Source of the DNA: Sediminibacterium ginsengisoli
Lineage (GTDB): Bacteria > Bacteroidota > Bacteroidia > Chitinophagales > Chitinophagaceae
Assembly: GCF_900167075.1 (NCBI RefSeq)
Contig: NZ_FUWH01000003.1
Span: forward strand, 1-64,000
Length of the DNA stretch: 64,000 nucleotides
Direction of reading: 5' to 3'
Shown: positions 17,913 through 27,566 of the stretch, one piece after another
How positions within the stretch are numbered: position 1 is the stretch's first letter
How the letters are laid out: each line of letters begins with the position of its first letter
Made by a program: the position numbers and the translations under genes
The notes under the pieces: generated by a model
Database searches by the model: none
Told to the model about the DNA's origin: nothing
The model's input: the letters and a program-made list of their open reading frames with translations, nothing else

Positions 17913-18578
17913 ATGCAGTCATTGGCTATTTACTTATATTTCCAGGTATTCAGCTTAATCTGCGCTATCATATTTGTAGGAAAAAGGGATAAAATTCTAT
18001 CATATTTTATCCCTTTTCTTTTTTTAACGGTAGCGATAGAGGTTGTAGGTACCCTTTTTACCCGTCTGGGAATCCGGAACTACTGGATGTACAACGTATT
18101 TACCACTTCGGAATTCCTCTTTTATTCTTTCCTTTTTTATTTCCATTTCCATACTAAAGTATTCAAACGGATCGCACTCTGGTTCATTCCGTTTTATATT
18201 CTGGCAGTGACCATTAACCTGCTGTTCATACAGGGAACCAACTATTTTCATACATATACGTTTTTACTGGGTTCATTCTTTATTGTATTCTTCTGCTGTT
18301 TCTTCTTTTATGAATCGATCCTTCCGGAGCACATCAACAGTAAGTTGTCCAGGCAACCTTTTTTCTGGGTTTGCACAGGCCTCCTTATTTTTTACCTCGG
18401 TTCGGTGATTATCAATGCGCTTTTCGAATATTTGCGCGGAAGCGGTCTTCAAAGAGAGGGGATTAAAATTTATGGTATAATAAACCATAGTTTAAACGTA
18501 ATTTTATACACCTCATTCAGTATCGCCTTTTTTCTATGCCGAAGCAACAGGAAGACATACTCATCACAATCGTCATAG
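17913..18578 (+). CDS. Polytopic membrane protein of unknown function
   Basis: The 221-residue protein has about seven hydrophobic segments, rich in Phe and Tyr, with little else. I recognise no catalytic residue pattern. It starts 7 bases after the lipoprotein gene, and its last 43 bases overlap the sensor kinase gene in another frame, which indicates an operon and probably coupled translation. A sensory or accessory role for the kinase is plausible, because the kinase has only a single membrane segment and no sensor domain of its own. Confidence 0.72.
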   Translation: MQSLAIYLYFQVFSLICAIIFVGKRDKILSYFIPFLFLTVAIEVVGTLFTRLGIRNYWMYNVFTTSEFLFYSFLFYFHFHTKVFKRIALWFIPFYILAVTINLLFIQGTNYFHTYTFLLGSFFIVFFCCFFFYESILPEHINSKLSRQPFFWVCTGLLIFYLGSVIINALFEYLRGSGLQREGIKIYGIINHSLNVILYTSFSIAFFLCRSNRKTYSSQSS

Positions 18579-19315
18579 CATCCGTTTTCCTTGTACTGAT
18601 CGGATTTTTCCTTCTCCTCACCGTGTTCGTGTTTCTGAGACGGCAGCGAAAATTCCAGCAAGAAAAGGATGAAATGAAGAATAAATTTGATCAGACCATT
18701 CTGAAAACCCAACTGGAGATCCAGGAGCAGACCTTTACCCATATCAGCCGTGAGATCCACGATAATATCGGACAGATCCTGAGCCTGGTGAGGCTGAACC
18801 TCAGTACTTTCAGTCCTGCCACCCCTGAAGATAAATTCGAACATACAGACCAGTTGCTGGGTAAAGCCATCAAAGATCTGCGTGACCTGAGTCACAGCCT
18901 CCAGACCAACCGGATACATGATATCGGGATCATCGAGTCGATCCGTCAGCTCATGATCACCCTGGAAAAGACCGGTCGTTACAAGACCAGCCTGAAAATT
19001 GCAGATACGTTTACGGGTATAGATAAGGACACAGACCTGATCCTTTTCAGGATGATCCAGGAAATTGTGAATAATATCCTTAAACATGCCGGCGCCAGCT
19101 CTATCGATATGGAGATCAGCGGCGACCAGCACGATGCTGTTGTCAGGGTCTCGGATAACGGCTCGGGCTTTGACACAGAAAAGTTAAAAAATGCAGGAAT
19201 GGGTATCGGATTACAGAATATTTTCAGCCGTGCCAAGATGATTCACGCAAGTGTTGATATAAAAAGTGCGCCCGGTATGGGAACAGCCATTATCTTGCAT
19301 ATCAAACCCAAATAA
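18536..19315 (+). CDS. Sensor histidine kinase, NarL-partner type (HisKA_3)
   Basis: The 259-residue kinase has one N-terminal membrane helix (about 8-34), a short coiled-coil-like linker and an HisKA_3 dimerisation domain. The phosphorylatable His75 lies in SREIHDNIGQILSLVRLNL. The HATPase_c domain shows EIVNNILKHA (N box), DNGSGFD (G1) and GMGIGLQNI (G2). There is no extracellular sensor domain, so input may come from the overlapping membrane protein gene or from the membrane itself. The cognate regulator follows after 8 bases. Confidence 0.92.
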   Translation: MPKQQEDILITIVIASVFLVLIGFFLLLTVFVFLRRQRKFQQEKDEMKNKFDQTILKTQLEIQEQTFTHISREIHDNIGQILSLVRLNLSTFSPATPEDKFEHTDQLLGKAIKDLRDLSHSLQTNRIHDIGIIESIRQLMITLEKTGRYKTSLKIADTFTGIDKDTDLILFRMIQEIVNNILKHAGASSIDMEISGDQHDAVVRVSDNGSGFDTEKLKNAGMGIGLQNIFSRAKMIHASVDIKSAPGMGTAIILHIKPK

Positions 19316-19323
19316 TTTGCTAT

Positions 19324-19974
19324 ATGACCTCAGTAGCATTAGTGGATGACCATGAACTTTTACGTACGGGATTAGCTGCCATTATCAATTCTTTTGATGG
19401 GTATAAGGTTATTATGCAGGCAGGGAACGGAAAAGAGTTTATTGATAACCTGAAGAATGTAAAACAGCCGGATATTGTGCTCCTGGATATCACTATGCCG
19501 CTGATGGATGGTTTTGAAACAGCAGAATGGATCAAAAACAATCTCTCAGGTACAAGAGTGCTGGTATTAAGCATGCTTGAAAACGACATTGCCATTATCC
19601 GGATGCTGAAAAGCGGTGCAAGAGGTTATCTCTTAAAAGACAGCAAACCCAAAACCTTCAAACAGGCACTCGACAATATCCGGGATACCGGTTATTTTGT
19701 AAATGACCTGATCAGCGATAAACTGATGCATTATATCAGCAATGAAGATTCATTCCTGAATAAAACATCCCCTGCCGGTGCATTGAATGAAAACGAGATC
19801 CAGTTCCTGCAGCTGATCTGTTCAGATAAAACATACAAGGAAATAGCGGAAGAAATGTGTATCAGTCCGCGGACCATCGATACCTACCGCGACAATCTCT
19901 TTAAAAAGCTGGACATAAAAACGCGTGTAGGTTTAGCGATTTTTGCCATCAAGCACGGCATCATCGAAATATAG
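19324..19974 (+). CDS. NarL/FixJ-type response regulator
   Basis: The 216-residue protein has a receiver domain with acidic pocket DD (8-9), phospho-acceptor Asp55 in LLDITMP and conserved Lys in LLKDSKP. The C-terminal LuxR-type HTH (about 150-216) carries KTYKEIAEEMCISPRTIDTY and a C-terminal helix. It is the partner of the kinase just upstream. It is strikingly similar to the orphan regulator encoded at 52263-52910 (shared LVDDHxLLRxGL, DITMPxMxGxETAxW and RVGLAxFAI). Targets are unknown. Confidence 0.93.
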   Translation: MTSVALVDDHELLRTGLAAIINSFDGYKVIMQAGNGKEFIDNLKNVKQPDIVLLDITMPLMDGFETAEWIKNNLSGTRVLVLSMLENDIAIIRMLKSGARGYLLKDSKPKTFKQALDNIRDTGYFVNDLISDKLMHYISNEDSFLNKTSPAGALNENEIQFLQLICSDKTYKEIAEEMCISPRTIDTYRDNLFKKLDIKTRVGLAIFAIKHGIIEI

Positions 19975-20090
19975 AATTTTAGATGCAGCATTTCCTCTGT
20001 TCGGTGCTGTAATCGATGCCGTGTACTTGAAAAAAGTACCGGGATTGAAATAACCAGGTATAATTTTCTTCAGTTTCGCAAACCCAGATC

Positions 20091-20128
20091 GTCTGCCTTT
20101 ATTTCACGGAACTCAGAAGTCTGCCTTT
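20091..20128. repeat. Short direct repeat GTCTGCCTTT (two copies)
   Basis: GTCTGCCTTT occurs at 20091-20100 and 20119-20128, 28 bases apart, in the 165-base gap between the response regulator and the small HTH gene. It could be a regulatory site or chance. I see no other structure in the gap. Confidence 0.3.
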
Positions 20129-20139
20129 TTAACATCCGG

Positions 20140-20421
20140 TTACGAACTATCGCCTTCCGGTTCTTCGCACATGCTTTCCAGTGCGTTCTCCTCCTGCCGC
20201 ACGAATGCGATCACAAACCGGCCATATTCCTCATAGCAATAGGATTGCCGCACTTTATCATACGCGATCGGGGCGCCCATGTCTTTCAATAAAGCCAGGT
20301 ATTCAAAAAGTGTGGTCTGGGATAATTCCATCCGCCTTGCCAGGCTTGTTGGTGAGCCGGTTGCTTTCCGGGCTATCAGGTAATCGATACGTTTGATCTT
20401 ATCCACGAATTTTCTTCCCAT
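20140..20421 (-). CDS. Small winged-HTH (DeoR/HTH_11-like) protein
   Basis: The 93-residue protein has a helix-turn-helix in residues 10-50: RIDYLIARKATGSPTSLARR then ELSQTTLFEYLALLKDMG. A short wing (IAYDKVRQSYCYEE) follows. This is the HTH_11 layout of small DNA-binding proteins common in Bacteroidota. It has no ligand domain and an acidic tail. It is divergent from the PorZ-like gene, with about 120 bases between them. Its target is unknown, and a role in its own or the neighbour's regulation is speculative. Confidence 0.7.
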   Translation of the reverse strand: MGRKFVDKIKRIDYLIARKATGSPTSLARRMELSQTTLFEYLALLKDMGAPIAYDKVRQSYCYEEYGRFVIAFVRQEENALESMCEEPEGDSS

Positions 20422-20529
20422 ACTGATTAATTGATCGGACCAAATTAGATGGAGTTCGGGACAAGGGGCCTTAGAAAAGTACCTGAAATTCTTTCGGAAA
20501 ATACCCGTTTACCAATGCAGGTTTCCGTT

Positions 20530-20537
20530 TAACTTTA
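20530..20537 (+). promoter_or_regulatory. Possible -7 box (TAACTTTA) for the PorZ-like gene
   Basis: One mismatch to TAnnTTTG. If used, transcription would start at or just after the ATG at 20542, favouring the in-frame ATG at 20563 or 20596 as the translated start. Confidence 0.3.
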
Positions 20538-20562
20538 ATCTATGGGTATGGCGCATCTTGTT

Positions 20563-22884
20563 ATGATTTACCGCAACAGGCTTTGGAAGAAAACGATGCC
20601 TGGGTATAAAGCAATATCCCTGCTCACTGCCCTGCTGCATTTCTTTTCATTACAGGCCCAACCTCCGATCGGCCAATGGAGAACGCATCTGCCCTATCAA
20701 CAGGCTGCACAGGTAGTTAAAGGCGGCAACAGCATTTTCTGTGCAGCGGGAGCCGGGCTTTTTGCAATCGATTCCGCATTGAACGTTACTTTCTTCAGCA
20801 AAACCTCCGGACTGAATGATGTGAACGTGCAGAAGATCGCGTGGGACAATAACACCCGCCAGCTGGTTGTAGCTTATGCAAACAGCAATCTCGATATCAT
20901 CGCAGGTAAACACATCAGTAATATCGGCGATATCCGGCGCAGCACGATCGCTGGTAATAAAACAATCCGGAATATCTTCTGCAGCAACGGTACCGCTTAC
21001 CTCGCTACCGGGTTGGGCATCGTTACAGCAGACCTTTCCCGCTATGAAATAAAAGACACCTGGATCATTGGCAACAACGGTAACAGTACCGGCATCAGTA
21101 ATATTACCGAAGACGGGTCAAATTTCTATGCAGCCACTGACGAAGGATTGAAGCGTGTTCCCAAAACAGTATCTCCTGCCGATTACCGTAACTGGATCTC
21201 CTTCAGCGGTATCCTGCAGAACCCGGTGCAGAATGTTATTACCACTGACAACCGTATCATCGTTCAGAAAAATGATTCGCTGCTTGTTCTGAACAATAAC
21301 ACACCCGTGCTTTTTTATTATGATGCTGCATGGTCTGTTGTGTCCATCAATGCTTCCGAAAATCGTATCGTGATCTGTCAGCGTAATAATGCAGGCAACG
21401 GCCGCGTACTCGTATTACGTTCAGATGGCAGTACCGACAAAACCGTTCCGCAGCAAACCTTTACGCTGATGCCGCGCGCTGCCATTACTGATAATACTTC
21501 GGTATGGATTGCAGACAGCACTTCCGGTCTTTTGAAATACAATACTGCTTTTGAAAGCTATGTACCCGATGGCCCCGGCGCTTTTGTGCTGGGCGATCTG
21601 CTTGCTGCCACCCATACAATCTATGCCGCTGCCGGAACTGTTTCTGCGGCGTTTACAGCTTCCGGTAATAAAAACGGAGTGTTTGCCTTCCGCGATAATG
21701 AATGGCTCAGCAACCAGTTCTTCAATAAATCCATGCCCGACTCACTTGCCGATCTCCATACACTTGCAGCAGATCCGCTTAACGGAACACTCTGGGCCGG
21801 CAGCTATGGCGGTGGTCTGCTCCGCTATCTCGACGGCCAGGTATATGTTTATAAAAACTATAACAGCTCATTGCTCCCCGCATTCAATACCACCGGAGAT
21901 TTCAGGATTGGCGGATTGGCCTTCGACCAGCAGCGGAATCTGTGGGTCAGTAACAGCAATGCTGTTAGAGGACTTCATGTACGCAAGGCCGACAGTTCCT
22001 GGCAATCGTTCTCTGTACCGGTACTTGCTGCAGGCAGCAGGCTAGGACAGGTTGTTGCAGATGAAGCCGGGCAATTATGGATCGTTGCACCCGGCGGGAA
22101 TGGGCTGATCTGTTATAATCCCGGTAGCGATATCAGCAATACCGCCGACGACAGGTGGAAACAATATTTACAGGGAGCCGGTATGGGTAATCTGCCGGGC
22201 AATAATGCGTTGTGCCTGCTGAAAGACAAAAATGGTTTTATCTGGGTGGGCACAGACCAGGGAATCGGCATCATCCGCTGCGCATCCGCAGTATTTGATG
22301 CGCAGGGTTGCGATGCCATTCTTCCCGTTGTGCAGCAGGACCGTTTTGCCGGCTTGCTTTTCCGCAATGAAACGGTACAATGTATGGCCGCAGATGGTGC
22401 CGACCGTAAATGGGTAGGCACCAAAAATGGCGTATGGTTATTATCGCCTGATGGGCTTCGTATTATTTACCGTTTTGATGAAAGCAACAGTCCGCTGCTT
22501 GGCAATGATGTGAAACGTATTGCTGTTGATCCCGTAACCGGCGAAGTTTTTATGGCCACCAATAATGGGCTTTGCAGCTTCCGGAGTACTGCAACAGAGG
22601 GTGCGGCTGATAATAGAGACCTGCTTGTTTTTCCGAATCCTGTTCCTCCGGGTTATAACGGAACGATTGCGATCAGGGGACTCGTAACAGATGCCCTTGT
22701 CAAGATCACCGAACTGAACGGGAAACTTGTTTACCAGGTAAGATCACTTGGCGGACAGGCCACCTGGAACGGACGTAATTACAAAGGTGAGAAGGTTGCC
22801 AGCGGTATATATCTGGTACTCGTGCGCGATGACAGCGGCAATGAAAGAATTGCAGGTAAAATCGCTATTACTTCCGGCAGATAA
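20563..22884 (+). CDS. PorZ-like beta-propeller protein with T9SS type A sorting domain
   Basis: The protein has about 773 residues (780 from 20542, 762 from 20596). The signal peptide sits in LLTALLHFFSLQAQ. The N-terminal PorZ propeller signature is visible: GQWRTHLPYQQAAQV, LFAIDSAL, KTSGLNDVNVQKIAW and NSNLDII. Further two-component-regulator-type propeller blades follow (NGFIWVGTDQGIG, DRKWVGTKNGVW). The tail from about 22615 (LLVFPNPV ... GQATWNGRNYKGEKVASGIY) is a type A CTD. PorZ is part of the T9SS attachment complex that handles A-LPS delivery to cargo. The gene is convergent with and one base from the next. The start codon is uncertain. Confidence 0.85.
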   Translation: MIYRNRLWKKTMPGYKAISLLTALLHFFSLQAQPPIGQWRTHLPYQQAAQVVKGGNSIFCAAGAGLFAIDSALNVTFFSKTSGLNDVNVQKIAWDNNTRQLVVAYANSNLDIIAGKHISNIGDIRRSTIAGNKTIRNIFCSNGTAYLATGLGIVTADLSRYEIKDTWIIGNNGNSTGISNITEDGSNFYAATDEGLKRVPKTVSPADYRNWISFSGILQNPVQNVITTDNRIIVQKNDSLLVLNNNTPVLFYYDAAWSVVSINASENRIVICQRNNAGNGRVLVLRSDGSTDKTVPQQTFTLMPRAAITDNTSVWIADSTSGLLKYNTAFESYVPDGPGAFVLGDLLAATHTIYAAAGTVSAAFTASGNKNGVFAFRDNEWLSNQFFNKSMPDSLADLHTLAADPLNGTLWAGSYGGGLLRYLDGQVYVYKNYNSSLLPAFNTTGDFRIGGLAFDQQRNLWVSNSNAVRGLHVRKADSSWQSFSVPVLAAGSRLGQVVADEAGQLWIVAPGGNGLICYNPGSDISNTADDRWKQYLQGAGMGNLPGNNALCLLKDKNGFIWVGTDQGIGIIRCASAVFDAQGCDAILPVVQQDRFAGLLFRNETVQCMAADGADRKWVGTKNGVWLLSPDGLRIIYRFDESNSPLLGNDVKRIAVDPVTGEVFMATNNGLCSFRSTATEGAADNRDLLVFPNPVPPGYNGTIAIRGLVTDALVKITELNGKLVYQVRSLGGQATWNGRNYKGEKVASGIYLVLVRDDSGNERIAGKIAITSGR

Positions 22885-22885
22885 T

Positions 22886-23482
22886 TTATTGCTTTACGTA
22901 ATCGTAAGAACGTACTACTTTGAATTTCAGCATGCCTCTGTCGCCGGGAACAACCCTGTACTGCACCTGCCTGATCTTTCCTGAGGGAACAAGCCTGCCG
23001 CTTGTGCTGTCTGGTGTATATATCGGGAAACGCCTTACCAGCGAACCTTCCATGAGGAAAAATTCGTCCTGGCCGTTATAGCCTTCTTTTAATTTCATGT
23101 CATCCACGATATCCGGAAAAACAATCGGCACTACGCTCTGGTTCTTCTCGGAACTGATACCAACCACATTGATCTTATTCAGTGAATCGCCATTGTGAAC
23201 ATAGAGTACAAGATCAGGAAATCCGTCGTTGTTGAGATCGTCTACTTCACCGCTTTTCAGGCGGCCTTTTATTTCGAAACTGAATTCACCGCGGGCTTCG
23301 CTTTCAAAACCGATCGGTGAAACGGATACATCATTCTTTTCGGCATACCTGTTATTGCTGTATACCTTATAGCCCGACTTACCGATTTTCATGGTAGTGT
23401 CTACTTTTTTGTTCTGTGCCTGCATTGTCAAAACCCCGCAAAAAAGAAAGGTGGTCAACAATAAAATGCTTTTTATACGCAT
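22886..23482 (-). CDS. Exported hypothetical protein with a DxNxDG calcium-type motif
   Basis: The ATG at 23482 gives 198 residues with signal peptide MRIKSILLLTTFLFCGVLTM ending before QAQ. The mature part is beta-rich and contains VDDLNNDGFPDLVLY. This is the DxNxDGxxDL loop seen in FG-GAP/VCBS and dockerin-type calcium sites, here present only once. No enzyme motif is seen. The stop is one base from the PorZ-like stop on the other strand. The longer frame from 23560 adds 26 residues before the signal and is unlikely. Function unknown. Confidence 0.75.
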   Translation of the reverse strand: MRIKSILLLTTFLFCGVLTMQAQNKKVDTTMKIGKSGYKVYSNNRYAEKNDVSVSPIGFESEARGEFSFEIKGRLKSGEVDDLNNDGFPDLVLYVHNGDSLNKINVVGISSEKNQSVVPIVFPDIVDDMKLKEGYNGQDEFFLMEGSLVRRFPIYTPDSTSGRLVPSGKIRQVQYRVVPGDRGMLKFKVVRSYDYVKQ

Positions 23483-23567
23483 CGGTAAATGATTGATCAG
23501 CTGGTAAGATAAAACTTTATTTCCAATGGGAACAGGCAGACCTGTCCCTGTCGATATCATTCAGATC

Positions 23568-26500
23568 TTACATATTTCTCCTGTACTGTCCTCCTACTTC
23601 GTAAAGGGTATGTGTGATCTGGCCCAGCGAACAGTATTTCACTGTATCCATCAGGGTTTCAAAGAGGTTCCCGTTACTGATGGCTACTTTTTTAAGTTCA
23701 TTCAGTTTCTGCACTGATACAGCTTCGTTGCGTTTCCAGAAAGCTTTCAGGTTCTGGATCTGTTGTTCTTTTTCTTCGGTAGTAGAACGGATCACTTCAC
23801 CAGGTAATACGGTAGGGCTTCCTTTCTTGTTCAGGAAAGTATTGACGCCGATCAGCGGCAGTTCGCCCGTGTGTTTCAGTGTTTCATAATGCAGGCTTTC
23901 TTCCTGGATCTTATTACGCTGGTACATTCTTTCCATGGCACCCAGTACACCACCGCGTTCCGTGATGCGGTCGAATTCTGCGAGTACGGCTTCTTCCACT
24001 AAATCCGTCAGCTCTTCTACTGCAAAACTTCCCTGTATGAAGTTCTCGGTATTGGCACTGCCCAGTTCCCTGTTGATGATCAGCTGGATAGCCATGGCAC
24101 GGCGCACGCTTTCTTCTGTTGGCGTAGTGATGGCCTCATCGTATGCATTGGTATGAAGACTGTTACAGTTATCATAGATCGCATACAATGCCTGGAGGGT
24201 TGTGCGGATATCGTTAAAATCGATCTCCTGTGCGTGAAGACTGCGGCCACTTGTCTGGATATGGTATTTCAGTTTCTGCGAACGTTCATTGCCCTTGTAC
24301 TTGTTCTTCATGGCTTTGGCCCAGATACGTCTTGCCACACGACCGATCACGCTGTATTCAGGATCCATTCCGTTGCTGAAGAAGAAGGAAAGGTTCGGCG
24401 CAAAATCATCGATATTCATCCCGCGGCTCAGGTAATATTCAACATAAGTGAAGCCATTCGAAAGTGTAAATGCAAGCTGTGTGATCGGGTTGGCACCTGC
24501 TTCTGCAATATGATAACCACTGATGCTCACACTATAGAAATTACGCATTTTACGATCGATGAAATAAGCCTGCACATCGCCCATCAGTTTCAATGCGAAC
24601 TCGGTTGAGAAAATGCAGGTATTCTGTGCCTGGTCTTCCTTGAGAATATCTGCCTGTACCGTACCGCGTACCTGCGACAATGCTTCTGCCTTGATCTTTT
24701 CATATACATCTGCCGGCAGTACTTCATCGCCGCTGAGACCGAGCAAACGCAATCCGAGCCCGTTGTTTCCTTCAGGTAATCTTTCCGGTGAAGCGGGATT
24801 ATAATAATGAGGCTTCGGCATATGGCGGTACTTCTCTTCCATCACTTTCTCCACATGCGCCCACTGGTTATTTTCTCCGATCCATTTTTCACACAACTGA
24901 TCTATTGCCGCATTCATGAAAAAAGCCAGCAGGATCGGCGCGGGGCCATTGATGGTCATACTTACCGAAGTTTTCGGATCGCAGAGATCGAAGCCGCTGT
25001 ATAATTTTTTGGCATCATCCACCGTTGCAATGCTAACACCGCTGTTCCCCACTTTTCCGTAGATATCGGGTCTTGATGCAGGATCTTCGCCATAGAGGGT
25101 AACACTGTCGAACGCAGTGGAAAGCCTGATGGCAGGCTGGCCAAGAGACACATAATGGAATCGCTTGTTGGTTCTTTCCGGTCCGCCTTCACCGGCAAAC
25201 ATCCTTGTCGGGTCTTCGCCCTGGCGCTTCAGTTCAAACACACCTGCAGTATAAGGGAACTCTCCCGGCACATTTTCCTGCAGCTGCCAGTGCAATATAT
25301 CGCCCCAGTCTTTATACTTTGGCAGTACGAGTTTCGGAATCCTTGTTCCGCTAAGTGAAGTAGTGGTAAGCGATTGCCTGATCACTTTATCGCGCACTTT
25401 GTATTCAAAAAAATCCGCTTTGTATTTCTCTGTCAGCGCCGGCCATATATTCAGCAGTTTTTTCGCATCTGCATGTAATTGTTCGGCGGTTTCTTCTTTT
25501 AATTTTTCAAGTGCAGCTTTCACATCGCCCGTTACATTTTCGAGTACGCCATTCAGCTGGTATAATTTCGATGCGATCGCGCTTTGTTCTTTTACCCAGG
25601 CATCGTAAGACCTGTTATTCTCAGCTATCTCTGCCAGGTAACGAACTCTTTTCGGCGGGATGATCTGCGATTTGGTTGATGTGTCATGCGTATGTGCATG
25701 TATCTCCACATCACCAAAGGTCTTGCCCGTTTTATCTTTTATGGCTATCATGAGTTTCTCGAACAGTTCATTGACGCCCGGATCATTGAACTGCGCTGCG
25801 ATTGTACCAACGATCGGCAATTGCGCGTCTTTGGCATCCCATAATCCGTGGTTGCGCTTATACTGTTTGCGCACGTCGTGCAAGGCATCCAGTGCGCCGG
25901 CTTTATCGAACTTGTTGATGCAGACCACATCTGCATAATCCAGCATATTGATCTTTTCAAGCTGAGATGCTGCGCCGTATTCAGGCGTCATTACATAAAG
26001 GCTTACATCGCAGTAATCAAGGATCGATGCATCACTCTGACCCACACCTGCAGATTCGAGAATGATAAAATCAAACCCTGCAGACCTGCATATATTGATC
26101 GCATCCTGCACGTGAACGCTCAGCGCGGTGTTGTCATCTCTTGTGGCAAGACTGCGCATATAGGCCCGTGGATGCGAGATGGAGTTCATCCGGATCCTGT
26201 CGCCCAGCAATGCGCCGCCTGTTTTCTTTTTGGAAGGATCTACGGAGATCACCGCAATGGTCTTCTCTTCAAACGTATGCAGGAACCGGCGTACGATCTC
26301 ATCCGTAACACTGCTCTTTCCTGCGCCGCCGGTACCGGTAATACCTAATACGGGAACCAGTGTTTCGGCTGCAGCAATATCGATATTGATCCCGTTCTCT
26401 ACATTGGTAATGGCGCGTGCTACCTGGCGTACATCTTTCACTTCGCCAAGGGTCATTGCTTCAGGGTAAACGCCATTGCCGTTCAGGTTGAAATCGCATT

Positions 26501-26912
26501 GTCTGATCACATCCTCGATCATACCTTCCAGGCCCATCTGGCGACCGTCATCAGGGCTGTATATTCTTGTAACGCCATACTGCTGCAGTTCCCTGATCTC
26601 TTCCGGCAGGATGGTACCGCCGCCACCGCCGAAGATCCTGATATGGCCGCAACCATTCTGGTCGAGCAGGTCTTTCATGTATTTGAAGAACTCCACGTGA
26701 CCGCCCTGGTAGCTGGTAATGGCAATTCCCTGTGCATCTTCCTCGATAGCGCATTCCACAATTTCATGCACGCTGCGGTTATGTCCGAGGTGGATGATCT
26801 CGGCTCCTTTTGCCTGGAGTATACGCCGCATGATATTAATGGCTGCGTCATGGCCATCGAACAGACTTGCTGCGGTTACGATCCTGATCTTATGTTGCGG
26901 TGTATAGGGCAT
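23568..26912 (-). CDS. icmF: IcmF: fused isobutyryl-CoA mutase (B12 domain, G-protein chaperone, mutase)
   Basis: This 1114-residue fusion has three parts. The B12-binding domain (1-140) has DGHDAAI (His21 as lower axial ligand) and GGGGGT. The MeaB-like GTPase (about 185-430) has P-loop [11 protein letters not shown] (190-200), ESAGVGQS and NKFD. A TIM-barrel acyl-CoA mutase follows from about residue 540. PYTAGVF and [14 protein letters not shown] replace the methylmalonyl-CoA-binding segment around YPTMYAG and TIRQYAG of MCM. This is the IcmF pattern for linear/branched acyl-CoA such as isobutyryl/butyryl-CoA. The reaction uses adenosylcobalamin radicals, and the GTPase protects and reloads the cofactor. 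A -7 box lies 22 bases upstream. Confidence 0.93.
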   Translation of the reverse strand: MPYTPQHKIRIVTAASLFDGHDAAINIMRRILQAKGAEIIHLGHNRSVHEIVECAIEEDAQGIAITSYQGGHVEFFKYMKDLLDQNGCGHIRIFGGGGGTILPEEIRELQQYGVTRIYSPDDGRQMGLEGMIEDVIRQCDFNLNGNGVYPEAMTLGEVKDVRQVARAITNVENGINIDIAAAETLVPVLGITGTGGAGKSSVTDEIVRRFLHTFEEKTIAVISVDPSKKKTGGALLGDRIRMNSISHPRAYMRSLATRDDNTALSVHVQDAINICRSAGFDFIILESAGVGQSDASILDYCDVSLYVMTPEYGAASQLEKINMLDYADVVCINKFDKAGALDALHDVRKQYKRNHGLWDAKDAQLPIVGTIAAQFNDPGVNELFEKLMIAIKDKTGKTFGDVEIHAHTHDTSTKSQIIPPKRVRYLAEIAENNRSYDAWVKEQSAIASKLYQLNGVLENVTGDVKAALEKLKEETAEQLHADAKKLLNIWPALTEKYKADFFEYKVRDKVIRQSLTTTSLSGTRIPKLVLPKYKDWGDILHWQLQENVPGEFPYTAGVFELKRQGEDPTRMFAGEGGPERTNKRFHYVSLGQPAIRLSTAFDSVTLYGEDPASRPDIYGKVGNSGVSIATVDDAKKLYSGFDLCDPKTSVSMTINGPAPILLAFFMNAAIDQLCEKWIGENNQWAHVEKVMEEKYRHMPKPHYYNPASPERLPEGNNGLGLRLLGLSGDEVLPADVYEKIKAEALSQVRGTVQADILKEDQAQNTCIFSTEFALKLMGDVQAYFIDRKMRNFYSVSISGYHIAEAGANPITQLAFTLSNGFTYVEYYLSRGMNIDDFAPNLSFFFSNGMDPEYSVIGRVARRIWAKAMKNKYKGNERSQKLKYHIQTSGRSLHAQEIDFNDIRTTLQALYAIYDNCNSLHTNAYDEAITTPTEESVRRAMAIQLIINRELGSANTENFIQGSFAVEELTDLVEEAVLAEFDRITERGGVLGAMERMYQRNKIQEESLHYETLKHTGELPLIGVNTFLNKKGSPTVLPGEVIRSTTEEKEQQIQNLKAFWKRNEAVSVQKLNELKKVAISNGNLFETLMDTVKYCSLGQITHTLYEVGGQYRRNM

Positions 26913-26934
26913 ATCTATTGTTTAAACTGAACCG

Positions 26935-26942
26935 CAAATTTA
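26935..26942 (-). promoter_or_regulatory. -7 box (TAAATTTG) for icmF
   Basis: An exact TAnnTTTG match on the minus strand, 22 bases before the ATG at 26912. Confidence 0.55.
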
Positions 26943-27030
26943 AATGATTACATGCAATTGTTAACGACTGTTAGTTTTTTAATTGGCGGAGATTTTGTGT
27001 GTGGGTCAACCCGATGAAAAAAGCGGGGAA

Positions 27031-27075
27031 TAAAAAAGCCGTAAACAGGTAGTTGGTAACCACTTGTTTACGGCT
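27031..27075 (-). terminator. Terminator after the RidA gene
   Basis: On the minus strand the arms AGCCGTAAACAAGT and ACCTGTTTACGGCT form a 14-base stem with one G-T/mismatch position, followed by TTTTTTA. It begins 22 bases past the RidA stop. Confidence 0.8.
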
Positions 27076-27097
27076 GTATAACCGGTCGTTTTATTTT

Positions 27098-27484
27098 TTA
27101 CAGTTCGGCCACTGCGGTAACGCTGATCTCAACGTTTACGCCACGTGGAAGTCCTTTTACAGCAACTGTTTCGCGGGCAGGGTAATCGCCGTTGAAGAAA
27201 GAGCCGTACACTTCGTTCACCTGGGAGAACAGGCTCATATCGCTGAGGAAAATAGTTGTTTTGATGATATGTCCGAATGTGATGTGTGCTTCATTCAAAA
27301 CAGCCTGGATATTTTTCATAACCTGCGTTGTTTCTGCTTTGATATCGGAGGTTTGCAGCTCACCGGTATGGGGGTCCATAGCCACCTGCCCGCTGATGAA
27401 TACCAATCCGCCTGCTTTTACTGCCTGGCTGTACGGGCCGATAGGAGAAGGCGCGTTTTCTGTCTGAATGATTTGTTTTGCCAT
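27098..27484 (-). CDS. RidA family enamine/imine deaminase
   Basis: The 128-residue protein is at the usual RidA length. It shows IGPYSQAVKAGGLVFISGQ (15-33) and the C-terminal signature PARETVAVKGLPRGVNVEIS (102-121). Arg104, which holds the substrate carboxylate, and Glu119 are present. RidA trimers hydrolyse reactive 2-aminoacrylate and other imines released by PLP enzymes, protecting those enzymes. It is cytosolic, with no signal peptide. The divergent neighbour is the 3-hydroxyacyl-CoA dehydrogenase-like gene. A near-consensus -7 box TCAATTTG lies at 27507-27514 on this strand. Confidence 0.93.
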   Translation of the reverse strand: MAKQIIQTENAPSPIGPYSQAVKAGGLVFISGQVAMDPHTGELQTSDIKAETTQVMKNIQAVLNEAHITFGHIIKTTIFLSDMSLFSQVNEVYGSFFNGDYPARETVAVKGLPRGVNVEISVTAVAEL

Positions 27485-27538
27485 AAGAGTTATTTTAAAT
27501 CAGCGGCAAATTGATGCATTTCTATCAACAAGCCAACC

Positions 27539-27546
27539 TAAATTTG
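27539..27546 (+). promoter_or_regulatory. -7 box (TAAATTTG) for the 27567-28888 operon
   Basis: An exact TAnnTTTG match 20 bases before the ATG at 27567. A TTG at 27511-27513 is a possible but somewhat distant -33 element. Confidence 0.55.
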
Positions 27547-27566
27547 CCCTTTAATACCCACATGTC

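Noticed and set aside
18470..19132. 220-codon minus-strand frame opposite the sensor kinase
   Set aside because: Acidic, low-information translation; the plus strand has complete kinase boxes.
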